NCBI GenBank assembly: GCA_013397845.1
Contig: VZTG01000079.1
Coordinates: forward strand, 690,669-754,668
DNA from: Melanocharis versteri
Taxonomy: Eukaryota; Chordata; Aves; Passeriformes; Melanocharitidae
DNA: 64,000 bases
Reading direction: 5' to 3'
The first letter of the stretch is position 1; every line of letters starts with the position of its first letter. A program made the position numbers and the translations under genes. Below, piece after piece: positions 13,946 to 27,000 of this stretch. The notes below the pieces were generated by a model. The model did no database searches. It was not told where the DNA came from and worked only from the letters and a program-made list of their open reading frames with translations.

Positions 13946-14905
13946 GATGAAAGCAATACAGATGTGACCTTCTCAATGCAGGTCATAAGCAATTTTAAAC
14001 AAGTACAGGCTTTAAAAAGTTGAAAACTTCTGGGCTTCTAGGTTAATTAAGAAATAAATCCTAAATCTTCCAACCTTCTCAGCTTGTTCAGAAGAGTGAA
14101 TGATCCAGATTCTGGGCAGTTTTTTGGCCACCATGAATAAACATTTTAAGAGGTTGGTCAATCTGGCTTCACAGATGCTGTCACATGAAGCTGCAGCCCA
14201 TATGTACACTTGGGTGCTTACGAAGTGGAGGCATGCATCATTTTACCAGTGAGCTTAAATCTTTACCAGCCACATGGAAGGAAGGGGAAATGACTGACTG
14301 CAGGGGTGTAGGGAGGTAGGGGAAGAGAGAGAGTACATGGGCATGGATGTGTGCAAGTGTACCTTTGCATACAAAGAAAACCTGCTTATCCCTTGGTATG
14401 GCTGTGCAGCCTAACTCAGTGCAATACAGAGGTATGAGAACTATTGTAGGTAATAAACTCATGAAAGAAAAGAAAAATTTGAGCTATTAGTTTACTAGGT
14501 GTAATGAAAATTCTTTTAAACTGACTACATTACTTCTACTTCTAAGCCAGCTTAGTGAATTCCGCATAGCACTTCTAGCACTGATCTGCAGGGTGACATT
14601 TGCTCTACCTACCCTTTCCATGGGATATGTGTACAATCAACTATTGGGAAAAGACTCACTTCAGATGTCCTACATTGATCCAGAGGAGCAGAAATAAAGC
14701 AAACACCTGGAACCTAAGCGTATTCTTGAGAAGAAATTAGTTTAATCACGGACACCTTCTTAATCAGAGTGAGTTACTTCTTCTATAAAAATCTCACATT
14801 TTATCAATATTTCTTATACTGCATCAGAAAAACAAGGACTGAAAATTTAAAATAGCATTGCAGTTATATATGAAAGGCCACTGTTGTGCTAGTATGGGTT
14901 TCCTC
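13946..14905. other. HSDL2 3' UTR and downstream flank
   Basis: The minus strand past the HSDL2 stop codon continues as 3' UTR. An ATTAAA poly(A)-signal variant reads on the minus strand at 14746-14741, about 160 nt after the stop. It is the nearest candidate, though transcript ends cannot be fixed from sequence alone. Nothing else is recognised down to the CR1. Confidence 0.45.
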
Positions 14906-15018
14906 TCACAGTTTAGAATTAAGCTGTGAAAGCATCTTCTCAAGCTTTATTGCTAGTGCCATGTTTCCTTTAATCCTTAATTTTCCAGACATGAAGGCCA
15001 GAGTTGGCTTTAGTTTAC
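14906..15018 (-). CDS. HSDL2: HSDL2 coding exon 11, stop and PTS1
   Basis: This exon is 113 nt and encodes residues 395-431 (GKLKPTLAFMSGKL and the final helix), ending in Ser-Lys-Leu-stop. SKL is the canonical PEX5-recognised peroxisomal targeting signal. The acceptor tract is ttcttcttttag-like. A strongly diverged duplicate at 47130-47224 lacks this signal. Confidence 0.96.
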
Positions 15019-18000
15019 CTAAAAAGAAGAAACAGAACCATCAGAATATCAAAGGAATTGGAAGAAGCCTGTGCACAGGAAAACATAATGCCACCACAGT
15101 GAAACCTTAGCATCTATATTGCCACTAAGTCCTCCTGGTAAAAGCAGTGCACATTTAGGAAACGCTACTCAGAGACGCGCACAGCACAAGTCCAGCACAT
15201 TGACTGGATTCTTTCTGAAGATACACTGGCTGCTAAAATGTCAGTACCTTGTTAATAAAAGCAGTGTAGGCGTCTGCACTCTTCCTGTTCACAGGACACA
15301 AGAGCGCAGAAAAATCCAAGCAGTTCTTCCCTACGCTTTCCCTTGAGCCACAAAAAGCCGAAAGCTCCTGCAATCCCAGATCACGAAGCGAGAAGCCGCT
15401 CTACTCCCCCGTCAGCAGAGGCTTTTCTGGGCACCGGTACCCGCGTCCCCTGGCAAAGGCCTTTGTCCCTCACCTGTGAACATTTTCACAAAGTCGGCAC
15501 TCGACATGCTCATAACCACGTCAGCTCTCACAGGAGGCTTTCCGAAGCCAGCGCTCCCACCCTTGGTCTTCAGGTCAATATACCAAGTGCCTCCACCATC
15601 ACCTGGACAGAGAGTGAAGCGAGGTGACACGGCAGCAGAGTGCTGTGCCTCCCCCCGTGCTGCCCCGCCTGACGGCCGCAGCCGTGCGCGTTTGGAGCGC
15701 TTCCGCGGCAGTCCGCACGCTGGCGGATGCTCCGCAAGAAGTCGCCTCTTGTCCCCCGTGACGCCCCAAGCACCACGTGCTGGGGACACGGGCAGGAGAG
15801 CCCAGAGGCTGCGCTTCGCGCACAGAGCTGGCGGCAGCCGGCGCTCCTCCCGTGCCCCTGAGAGCGCCCGCTCCGTGGCCACGCTCCCCTGCGCGGGGCG
15901 GCAGCGCCGGCACAGAGGCTCCGTGTGCGGCACCAGCGGCAGCAGCTCCCGGCGCCTGCTCAAGCGGGCCCGGAGAAGGAGCGTCACACAGAACGAACGC
16001 AAGAGGAGCTGCTCTGCTTCGGGACCAGCTTCCCGAGTGTTTCTGTTGGAAAACGCCCAGTGCCTTTTGTTAGGCAAGGCTGCACAAGCCATGGTCTTAC
16101 CAGATAACTCAAACTGAAAGACGCCCTGAGTACTTCTCACATACTCTTCAGTCATTGCCCCTTGAATGACTCCGAATGTCTCTGCAACGGGACCCGATGG
16201 CTTGGCTGCAGCAGATTCTGTCTTAACCTGGGCTCCATCTGCTCCTTCCTGTTGGGATCCACTTAATTTCTTCTCGTCTTGGGCAGCACCTATGAGAAAG
16301 ATTATTTTTCTCTTTCAAATGCAAACAACCTAAAAAATGAATGTAGAAACATGAGCAGAGAACACCATTTGAGAAGACTAAAGCTTCAAAGTAGGGCAAA
16401 TGACTTTTTTACCATTTCAGTATTAACACTGATAACGGATGCTTTCTCCACCTGGGAATCTGAATAGGTATACATCACTAAATGTAATTCCGCAATAAAT
16501 TTTGATTCCTGATAGATCAAAAGAAAAGTGAAAATAAAACCACAGCAGAATTCTAATTCTGACTGTTTACAGTTCATTACAGATGCTCACACAATGGTAT
16601 TCTAATGTACATTACTCCTGACAGCGTTAAAAAAAAAAAATCAGTGTCTTTAATAACCATCACTTTCATCCCAAAATACTTCTGTCTTGTCTATCTTGTA
16701 AAGAACATGCATATTTTCATAAATTGTTCTGCAAAGGCTTCTAAGGTGGAAATCAATTTTTCTGCTTTGATCAATGGTTTACTTCACCACAATGAACATG
16801 TACATTTAACAATAAAGGAAAGCTTCTGCAATTTACAAAGCCAATCAAGTTGAACAGCCCCTTAAAATGCTGTTGGAAGTCTCTCAGGTGTCTTCAGTAT
16901 CAGAAAATACTTAGGTCTCTTCTGTGAGTCCCTACAAATTAACCTGCCCCGGGAGCCCAAGGAACTAACACCATCTGTCCCTGGCAGAATGGTCCTAGTG
17001 TGACTGCTCAAGGAGCATTTTCAACAGAAAGGAACACTTCCAACTTTGCCTCCTCTGCCCTTGCCTTATCCATATTTTGACACTCCTATAAAACCAGCTC
17101 AGCGTTCTCAGTTGCCCCTTCAACTTCACATACTACAATTCAGAAAAAAGCAAAAGCAATGCTTTTCTAAAAAAAAAATTTCTACATTTCATCCAAGAGT
17201 TATTTTAATTGTGTAAATTGTGCACATTTCATCTAAAAAGCCATGGAGCCTTTATGTCATATTCTTTTGTATAAACTAGCAAGGCAAAGGAGATATTCCT
17301 CCAAAATTCTTTTTCCAGCAATACTTACCTGTGACCTCCCTACTACCACAATTCAGATGACTAAAAAAGAATTCTTTAAATTAATGCACTGACTTTACAC
17401 CATGAAAGTCCTGCAGGAGGTGTGATTTTTTTTCCCAGTTTTAAGTACATAGTCATTTCCATAAATCTTACTCTCCCAAATGAGGAACGGGTTTTTGCTA
17501 AAAAGCTTGAGTGGAGTCCAAACTCATCAGAGAAAAAAGAAAAACAGAGGGCATTCAGTATTGTGAAATTAAATTAATTATGGAAATTATGGACTTGTAC
17601 ACACAGTGCTTTCCCTACCGTATCTTTCTTGCTTCACAGCTGTGGTGTCAATTTCAACATCTAAGAAAAAGTCAGGCATCAGAGGGTGACCTAAGAGGGA
17701 GGAAAAATGTAATAAGAAATCTAAGTAAAGCTGCACAGCAGGAATCCTTTCGTTTGGAACTACAGTCAAGCAGTACTGTATCTCAGTTTATAAGTAAATT
17801 TGAAGGAAAAACATAGCATGAAATAACATATTTAGAGTTTTGTTCATTTAAAATCTGACCCAGAAGTCTTCTAAGGTTGCAATGAAGAACATCAGAAAAC
17901 AAAAACATAAAAATCTATCTCATTAGCTGTTAAATAGTAATATATACATCTACAATGCAGGTAGGTTTTCTTTTCATTAAATAATTTCTTAATTTAATAT

Positions 18001-21000
18001 AATAGGCTTTTAATTATTGAACTCTCAGTGGATCTATATGGGCCCTCCAGCAAGGCATGTTCTCAAAGCTGAGGCAAAGCAGCATTTTTCACAAACTAAT
18101 TTAAGAACCCTTAGAAACAAAACTGTATTAATATTCTCCATGTCCTTCCCTCACTCCTGAACTTACTTCTCATCTTTAAAGATCTCTTTTACCTGGTGCA
18201 ATTGCATAAACATCAAAATCCTTAACTCCTTCTTCTCTCAGCAGAACTTCATCAATAATAAAGTTTCCAGTGAAAGTTTTTGGTTTTGTCAAAATGCAAT
18301 ATGCAGCATCTGCCAGGATGTCAGTTTTTCTGCACTGTTTTTCTATTCCAGCTCCTCCCAGCATATCCATAGCAGCTGTATGTATGGCTAGAAAGTTTGG
18401 AGGGTAAGAAAATAAAGCTTAACACTGATGATACGGAATTCTCATTTCTTTCACAAGTAAACAAACTTTATTTTCCTTTCAGGTAAAAGGAAACCCTAGG
18501 AAGACAGAAGCTGTGAAATACTACCAACCAGCAAATAATTCTTTACAAGCAACAGTAAAAACCCATGGAGCTATTAGAGGAATCAAAAAGGCCAGAACAT
18601 TTTAGGACATTCACATCCCTCTATGTATTTATCAGCCCACCAGTTTTCCACCAGTTATTCAGGACATGAAAAACTAACAGGACAACAGTTTTTCTCAAAC
18701 TGAATGTATGACACATCAGTTATAAAGAGAAATTTGCTTTGGTGATTATCATACTGAAAGTCTCGATGCTTAATTTTAGTTTTTTGGTAACTCCCTCGAG
18801 CTACTAAGGTGTTTCTCCTAAGTTAATGAGAAACCAATTAACAAAACCTCACAGAACTTGTTCAGTATTTCACAGAAATGCTGTGTTAGACCTAAGAATA
18901 AAATCCACATCTCCTAGGCTTCTGATTCTTTTATTAAGCAATTCTATTACTTCTGTGCTGTTCCACTAGTCTTCTTTACATTTCTCCCATGGGAGCTTCT
19001 AACATTGTGGCATGTTGCTGTCTTAGTCTGTGATTTGCTCTTCCAGGCTGAGGTATCCATTCCATTTTTTTTATACTATTCCACAGAAAGGCTGCCTGGT
19101 TGAAGCTTTTGACTTTCACCATCTTACTGTTTTTCCCTCATACGTCCTGCTTCATTAGTTTTTCCAATCTGCTGTTTAAAACTCAACACTCTATACCCAA
19201 GTTTTGAGACAGATTCACAAATCCTTTCCTACATATGGGGCAAGAAGATCAGGGAGGCAGAAGAATAAACCAAGTTTTTGTCCTCCTTTCAGTGCTTCAA
19301 TTCCACACAAAGTAACAGCAATTTTGATACAGAAATGATCCCAACATTTCTTAAATAGAAAAAGAAAATAGGCACTGTGCAGGACACAGGTATCTGAGCT
19401 GGATCATTCATTCACCTTTCAAAGTAGATACTGGGAAAAAGGACAGAAGTCTTCAGCACTGGCCTGAGAGCTCCTGTCCAAGTGTTTTCTAGGAGAGTGC
19501 AGAAGTGTGTAGATGTCCTTGCTGGCTTCATTACTTTAGTTTGCTCTGATAAGAATAAGCTTCTAGGTTTCATTTACAGTTAAAAAACCTCAGCTTTTTT
19601 TTTTCAAATCAAGTTAACACATCTAAATAAAAAGTGACAAATAGATATACTGTACACACAAGTAGGTCTACCTAGGTCTTTTTCTCAGGTTTAAGAAAGT
19701 GAATAAATTTGCCTTTTTTTGGTCTTCTGAAATGGTATGTGCCCCGCAAGATTAATTTTTTTTAATAACTACTAAGAGTTCAGAGAATATTTCTGTCAAA
19801 TACTATGATGAAATTTATTGAGTTCTGTTGACTTAAATGTATTTATTCTGAGGGTTCATTGAGCTGCTCACTTTTCCTGGCCCACAGGTCTGTCACTTCT
19901 CTGTTACTGTTAACTATTATTCTTCTGAGCACAGTCACCCTATCTGCATAGATTGAAGCAAAAATGTTTCAAACAGTACTGCCTCGTAGTCTGGCTCACA
20001 TTATTACATTCATTTCATAGAAAGTGATGTGGGTTTGCCTCTAACGCACATGAAGAGACTTCCAGTTCTGTCTCAGGACACCTCTGTTATTTCTCTTATT
20101 CCTCTTCACTCTTTGTGATGGGATTGCCCCTTGCCCTTTTGACAGACATCCTCTTTCACTTTTAGATAAATGGAAAACCTGGCATCTTATTACCAACATA
20201 CCTTCATGTGTTTAAAGAATCAGATTAACGAACCAATCCTGGCATCCATACTAACACTGAGGGTAAATGCATTTGTATGACATGATAGCGGACTTTTAAA
20301 TTAGGAACTTTGCAACTGTATTTCAGATAACCTGGAAGTTTGTAACACTACCTCTCTGGATGATCACAATAAAGAAGTTAACTTTCTCACTTTTGGAAGA
20401 TAAACCTTTCAAAAGCACATTTTTTTGTACTGGAGAATTCACATATTATGATCTTCTTTTATACTTGATGTCACATCAGTTTTCATGGAGGCATCACTGA
20501 ATGATCAGGCATGATTTCTGCAAATAAAAAGCTCTGCTTGTATACCTTTGATTTTACAAAAAGCCTAATTACCTTATTTGATTTCTTTGCAGCATCTCAC
20601 AGAGAGAAATCTTCATTTTAAAAAGCATTTATTAGAATATATACTGTTTTCATCTGTAAATTGAATCTTCCTGCACCTCCAAGCTCATGTTCTGCAGGGG
20701 AACAAGTATTAGCTGCACTCTGTAACCAGCAGCAGCTCCCAGAGTGTTCTCCTCTTACTTTAGCAGGTATGGGTATGTTACCAAGGACACAGTGGCACTG
20801 TAATGCTCAAGAAGGATACAATTATCTGGTTTTTTTATTTGGTTTGGGTTTCCCACTTCACCACATCAAGAATGTCAGATTTTATAGAAGTTTTATTAAT
20901 ACCATCATAGACATTCTTTAATACCAGACCACATCTGAGATACTGGTACTGCTACTGATATTTGGAGTGCTGCAGCATAAGCCAAAACTAGAAAGAAATA

Positions 21001-24000
21001 ATGTATTCAACTATGCAACATAAGACTTAATGTAACTCCTGCTTATAAAGTTAGCTGCTCCTCTGAAAAAATTTTCATTGTGAGTGGGTGGAGAAATTCT
21101 CCCACGTTCATTTTGCCCTTGCCATGAAAAAAAGGAGGTCAAATTATTCAGATGGGTGAGGGAAAACAGCCACATTGCAAAATAAATACCTAATATAACC
21201 AGCTGATCTCTGCAGAAAAAAATTCTTTAGCTTCAAAAAAGAGCCATAAAACCACTGACTCATTTCCACAATAGTAGCAGATGTTTTTTCCAGCACATCC
21301 AGAATAAGAAAGCTGTGGAGGATGCACATAATGCGTCTATGCACCACATTAATATGTGCATTTACAAGCCACAGGTAATCTTGCAACACCCTTTTCACGA
21401 AAAATTTGTCAAATTGGTTGTCTGCAGTTTCATACCATGTCGCTCTATCTGAATGAGATATTCTGGTTTAATTCTTTTACTGTCCCTAACTCTCATAGGC
21501 AATATACATTGTTAAATCAGTCAATGACCAAAAACCACACAACGGTAGGTAAAAGGTCACCTCTGTTAATGAGAAACCAAGTTACTCCCACATACTGGAT
21601 TCTGAGAACATTTAAAACCCATTTAGCAGTGTCATTTTAAAGACAACACAGAGGGGATGGTTGGGATCTAGGGAGCTAAAGACCAAGAATCAGGTTTCAT
21701 GGCTCTATTCCAGATGACACAGATCCTGGGAAATCTCCACTGAAAACTTTTTGAGGTTTTCCTGGTGCACTCAAGAAGCAAGTATGCGGAAACAACTGCA
21801 CATTTCTTTTAACTGCCTCAGAAATAAAAAAATACAACACACACTTGAAACCTGAAAGATGAACTTTGACTGCACCACAAAGCAATGCAAATTCTTAAGT
21901 TATGCATGTAGTTGCCTTCAGTACATCAAAGATGAAGACTTTACTGTCTTCAAAATAATACAGGTTTGTGATGATATAATTATCATGAATGACATAATTG
22001 TAATTTTAAAAGTCAATTCCTTAGCAAAATATTTCTGTGAGTAGAACTCATGGAATGAGCAGAATTATGAGGCATCCATATACTAGAAGAATTTAAGATG
22101 CAAGCATCCAGACCAATGAAAAAGGATCAAGTCTGTCAGACACACCAACTCAACTGTTCAACTGATGATCACCCAGAGTATGTAAGCTGGGAAATTCACC
22201 TCATTTTATCTGAAATAGTTAAGTTTTCCTCACATTTCTCACTTTAGAGAAAGCAGATCAAAGAGTTACAGTTCCCACTAGAGGTTAAAAGGGGCCTGCA
22301 ACTCCTAACAGGAAAACATTGAGAAGTGTCTGTGTACAAACATTTCTTAAACTGGAGCACCATCCTCAGAAGAGGATCTTGGTTCATACTTTTATCTCAT
22401 CTTCCTTCTTCCTTCCTTGTACTAGTTAAGGAAATAAACACTGTTGTAATGTGTTCTAACACAATGACTGGGCTGACACCACTAAAGGGCAGGACCACCC
22501 TCTGTCTGGTATTGATTTTAACACCAGTATTATTTCTGCCCATAGATGTATTTGAGGAGAAGAGACTGGCCTCCTTGACAAGCAGCTGGCCAAACCTCAA
22601 ACAGCCCTTATCCTAACTGACCCACAGAAAACAAACTGAAGCTAATACAACATGGGAGCATCGAGCTATTTTTCTTCCAGAGAGCTCTTTAGTTTCCTGT
22701 AATTTGCAATCAGATGGTTATGTGAACAACTCTTCACAGAATTGCACTGTGCCAAAACTTCTAGGAATAGGCCTTTTAAAAATTATTTCCACATGTACAG
22801 AGGCATCTATCTTGTCAGTAAGCTCTTGCAATTTAACTAGCAAGGAATTCTAAATAGTACTATATACACAGATGTTCAATACCCACTCATGAAAGCATAC
22901 TAACATTTTTGTGATTCTGTCCAGACCAAAACACTGGATGCATCAGAAAAAGCACAGGCAAGCCAAACCCTCCACACATGCTTCAGCCACGTGGGTTTCA
23001 AACTAGCTGAAGACGAGTTTAGATCAAAGTGGCAGTAGTCTAGTGAGAACTAGGAATGAAAACCAGAACCCATGCAGGATGAAAACAGAATATATAAAAG
23101 AACTGCTCGGTCACTTGAATCTATGCTAGAAGAAACCTGAAGTATATTCAGTGTCCAATGAAACAAGCTTTAGCAGACAAAATACAGAAAGTCAGTATTT
23201 TAGTAATATTAAAAAAAAAATTACCTGTTTTAGGCCATAAAGCATTTACAGCAACTTCTCCTCTAAATTCTTCTGCCATTCCCAAGACACACATGGACAT
23301 CCCATATTTAGAAATGGTGTAAGCTAAGACAAGAAGAGCAAAAGCAAATAAGTTTACTCTCTGTGTAAAATCTAATATTAATTACGGAAGGAAGATAAAA
23401 CAGATAATTGCTTCACATGGAAAATTCAGGGCTTTCAGACAAAACAGTACCTTCCCAGTCAAAATCTCTCCCTTCTACCTGCCACCCCTGTCACATACAA
23501 ACTGCAGCCTGTGTCTTTTTACTGCAAATAAAATGAAAGTTACGCAAGTCTTGCCAGAAATAACTGAAGCCTAGCTGCATGGTTATTTTGTCACGCTTTT
23601 TATACACAGCACACTGACAAGAGTGATGAATTTTTTTCAAGATGCCTAAGGCATACTAGCTGTTAAGGACCAAACTAGTACCCTATAGAAAAAAAAAAAA
23701 GGTGGGGGACAGGAATTCTAAATCCTTGTCACCTGTCTACTTTGAGAAGGGAAACTTTTTTGGGGAAAGAACTGGAACTTGCTGGAGTTTAAAATAACAA
23801 GTGTCCAAAATAGAAAGTTTTCATACAGTTTTAAAATGAGCAATACTAACTTCGAGATAACATGGAGCTCTTTTTCCACCTCAAAATAATTTCCATATTA
23901 AAAGACAACATTGAGTTTTATCCATAGTAAAAAAACATGAATCAGTAAGAAAATTAATTTTGGGTTTCAGTCTCTATTTGGGGCAGAAAATATTATGTAA

Positions 24001-27000
24001 TCCGAACAATTCCCATAGAAAAGCACAGACTTACCCTGAAAACAAAAAGGCTGGATGATGCCATGAAACCTGCGCTACATTTTCCCACAAAACAATTTCT
24101 TGCAGGTAAGGTACAAAATGCTCTGAGGAACCATTAGTGCCAGTCTGTATATAGTGCTAATGATACAAGATCGGGCATTCTGCACTGGCACTACTGCACA
24201 CTTCACCAGGTACTTACCCGTTTCTCACAAAATAGCAACAAAGGCCCTGAATGCTACTCACCACAATGATTTTTGAACCACATGGGATTCAGATTCATTG
24301 GTGGGCTAAGGTTCAGGATATGGGGGTTCTTACTCTTCCTCAAGTGGGGAAGGCATGCTTTAGACCTGAAAGATAGATTCAGACTTATCAGTCTCCTCTT
24401 ATTTTATATAACACCTGTAATTACAGTAGAAACAATACTAATAGACCAGCATTTTCATGACAGTCCAAGACAAAGCCTCTTCTCGTATCATTTATCTGAG
24501 GTAAAGAACAACAAAAAAAATATCTGTCACAGATCACTTATCTCAGGCCTAGTATTCATTCCTGCAAACTGGACCACATTCTCCAACCAGTGCACCAGCT
24601 TTGACTAAAGCTTATTTTCCAGCTACTCAGAAGCCATAATCTCCTTGTAATAGTTCTGGTAGGGGCAACAAAACACTATAAGACAACAACCAAAATTAAC
24701 AGTGCAGAGCATCATTTAGTCATAAAAATATTCTCTTCTGATCCCATACCTATTTCATCTTTAAAATGATGTTGAAGAAATAGTACTGCATAGCAGAATG
24801 CTATTACAAATATTCCAAAGCAAACTGAGAACCTAGCCTCTTCTAAGATAATTCTACTTTGAATCTACACATCTCTGTAAATCAGAACTTTTACTTTACA
24901 GAAACTGTCTTTTGACTTCACTTCTAGCGCTAGGGTACATGTTTATATTTGATCCCTGCTTGAGAATTTTTAATCAAACTTCACAGGGTGAAAACATCAC
25001 CACACTAGTGACCAACTATTCACATATTCCAACAGGACCCATGCATACTCTCAGCCACAGAGGGAACAACTTCAACACCCTCAATAGCAAAATCACCATA
25101 GTAGTAAAGTAAATAATTTACCACCTGCTTAACTGTCCTGGAGTCTCAACTCTTATCAGTGGCAGGTTCACTAACAGATGCCTCAATTTCTTAATACATA
25201 GGAACCAAGAAACTTAGCTGCCATTATTGAAACTTGGTGGGATAAATCCCATGACTCGACTGCAGCCATTGAAGGCTAAAGCCTGTGTAGAAGGGACAGG
25301 GGAGGAAGGAGAGATGGAGGGGTTGCCCTCTGTATCAAGAGGTGGACTGAGTGTGATGAGCCATCTCTGAAGAACAGCCTGTGAACTGAAAAAGAACAAC
25401 AATGAGCAGGTAAAAGCCTGTGGGTAAGAAACAGAGACTGAGGCAACAACAGCAACCTTGTGGCTGGTATTACTACAGGTCACTGACCAAGGGTAGCCTA
25501 TCGATGAGACCTTCTTGCTCCAGCTACAGGAAGGATCAAGCTCACAGGCTCTTGTCCTGCTGGGGGACTTCAGCCACCCCAATATCTGCTGGAAAAGTAG
25601 CAGAGCAAGCTGTAGTCAATCCAGGAGATTCCTGGAATGCATGGAGCATAACTCCTTAATCCAGGTAATAACCCTACCAGAAGGGATGCTATACTGGACC
25701 TGATGATCACAAACCTGAGCGAGCTAATCAAGGACCCCACAATGGGAGACAGCCGGGGCTGCAATGACCATGCACTGATGGAGTTCACAGTCTGGAGGGA
25801 AATGGGTCACGCAAAGAGCAAAGACAGGGCCCTGAGCTTCAGGAGAGCAGAATTCCAGTTCTTCAAGGAGTTAGCCAACAGGAACCCTTGCAACGCTGCC
25901 CTCAGAAACAAGGGAGCAGAACAGAACTGGCAGATCTTTAAGGACATCTTCCATAGAGCACAAGAGCTAGTGATCCAATTTCACAAGAAATTGGCAAGGA
26001 TGGCAAGAGACTGGCATGGATCAGAGCAGAACTGCTGGTAAAACTAAAGGACAAGAAACAAACGCATAGTCAGCGGAAGCAGGAACAAATATCTTAGGAA
26101 GAATATAAGGGCACAGACTACTGTAGGTTTGGGGTGAGGAAAGCCAAAGTGAAGCTGGAGCTGAACTTTACAAGGGATGCAAGGAATAACAAGAAGGGCT
26201 TCTACAGGTGTGTCAATCAGAAAAGAAAGGCAAAGAAAATGTACACACACACACACACACACCAGGCTAAGCAAGGCTGGAAAACCGGTAACAACTGATG
26301 ACAAGAAGGCTGAGGGACTCAACTTTTTTGCCCCAGTCACCAAGAGCAACTTCTCGTCCCGCACCTCTTAAGTGGATGGACAGCAGGATGAGGTTTAGGG
26401 GAGCAAAGTGCTTCCCACTTTTAAGTGAAGATCAGGTTTCTGACCATCTGAGGAACCTGAACATACGCAAGTCCATGGGGCCTGATGGCATGCATCTCAT
26501 AGTCCTGAGGGAATTGGCTGATAAAGCTGCCAAGCCACTCTCTGTATTCGAAAAATGGTGGAATCAGGTGAAGACCCAGGTGTCTGGAAAAAGGGAAACA
26601 TTGTACCGATGTTTAGAAAGGGTAGACAGGAGAACCCCGGGAACTACCAACCTTTCAGCCTCACCTCTGTGCCTGGGAAGATCATGGAACAGATCCTCCT
26701 AGAATCAGGAGGTGATCCTAAGACAGGGAGGTGATATGGGACAGTGACACTCAGAGGGTCCTCACCAAGGGCAAGTCCTCCCTGACCAACGAGATAGCCT
26801 TCTATGATGGAAGGACTACACTAGCAGTCAAGGATAGCACTACAGGTGTAATTTAGTCTGTATAGCTTTAGAGAAGGTTACTTATAACATCCTTCTATCT
26901 AAATTGGAGAGAGAAGATTTGATGGGCAGACTGTTCAGTGGATAAAGAATTGGTTGGACAGTGGCATCCAGAAGGCGGTAGTCAGTGGCTCAGAGTCCTG

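Larger units (their letters stand above)
15126..16275 (-). repeat. inverted duplication, left arm, block A (high identity)
   Basis: This covers HSDL2 exon 9 (most), intron 9, exon 10 and part of intron 10. It is repeated in reverse orientation at about 45270-46412 with only scattered mismatches: two single-base differences were noted in the GC-rich intron and about ten in the last 330 bp. The boundaries are approximate. Confidence 0.9.

Noticed and set aside
15412..16155. Frames of 213-247 codons on both strands in the HSDL2 SCP2 region (and their mirror at 45288-46124)
   Set aside because: They combine true SCP2 exons with read-through of a GC-rich intron. The consensus splice sites and known HSDL2 structure explain the coding part.
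17325..17357. Mini-exon between HSDL2 exons 8 and 9 (acceptor-like ttttttag and donor GTAAGT)
   Set aside because: Inclusion would introduce stop codons, and exons 8 and 9 join in phase without it. It could at most be a poison exon, and no evidence decides this.
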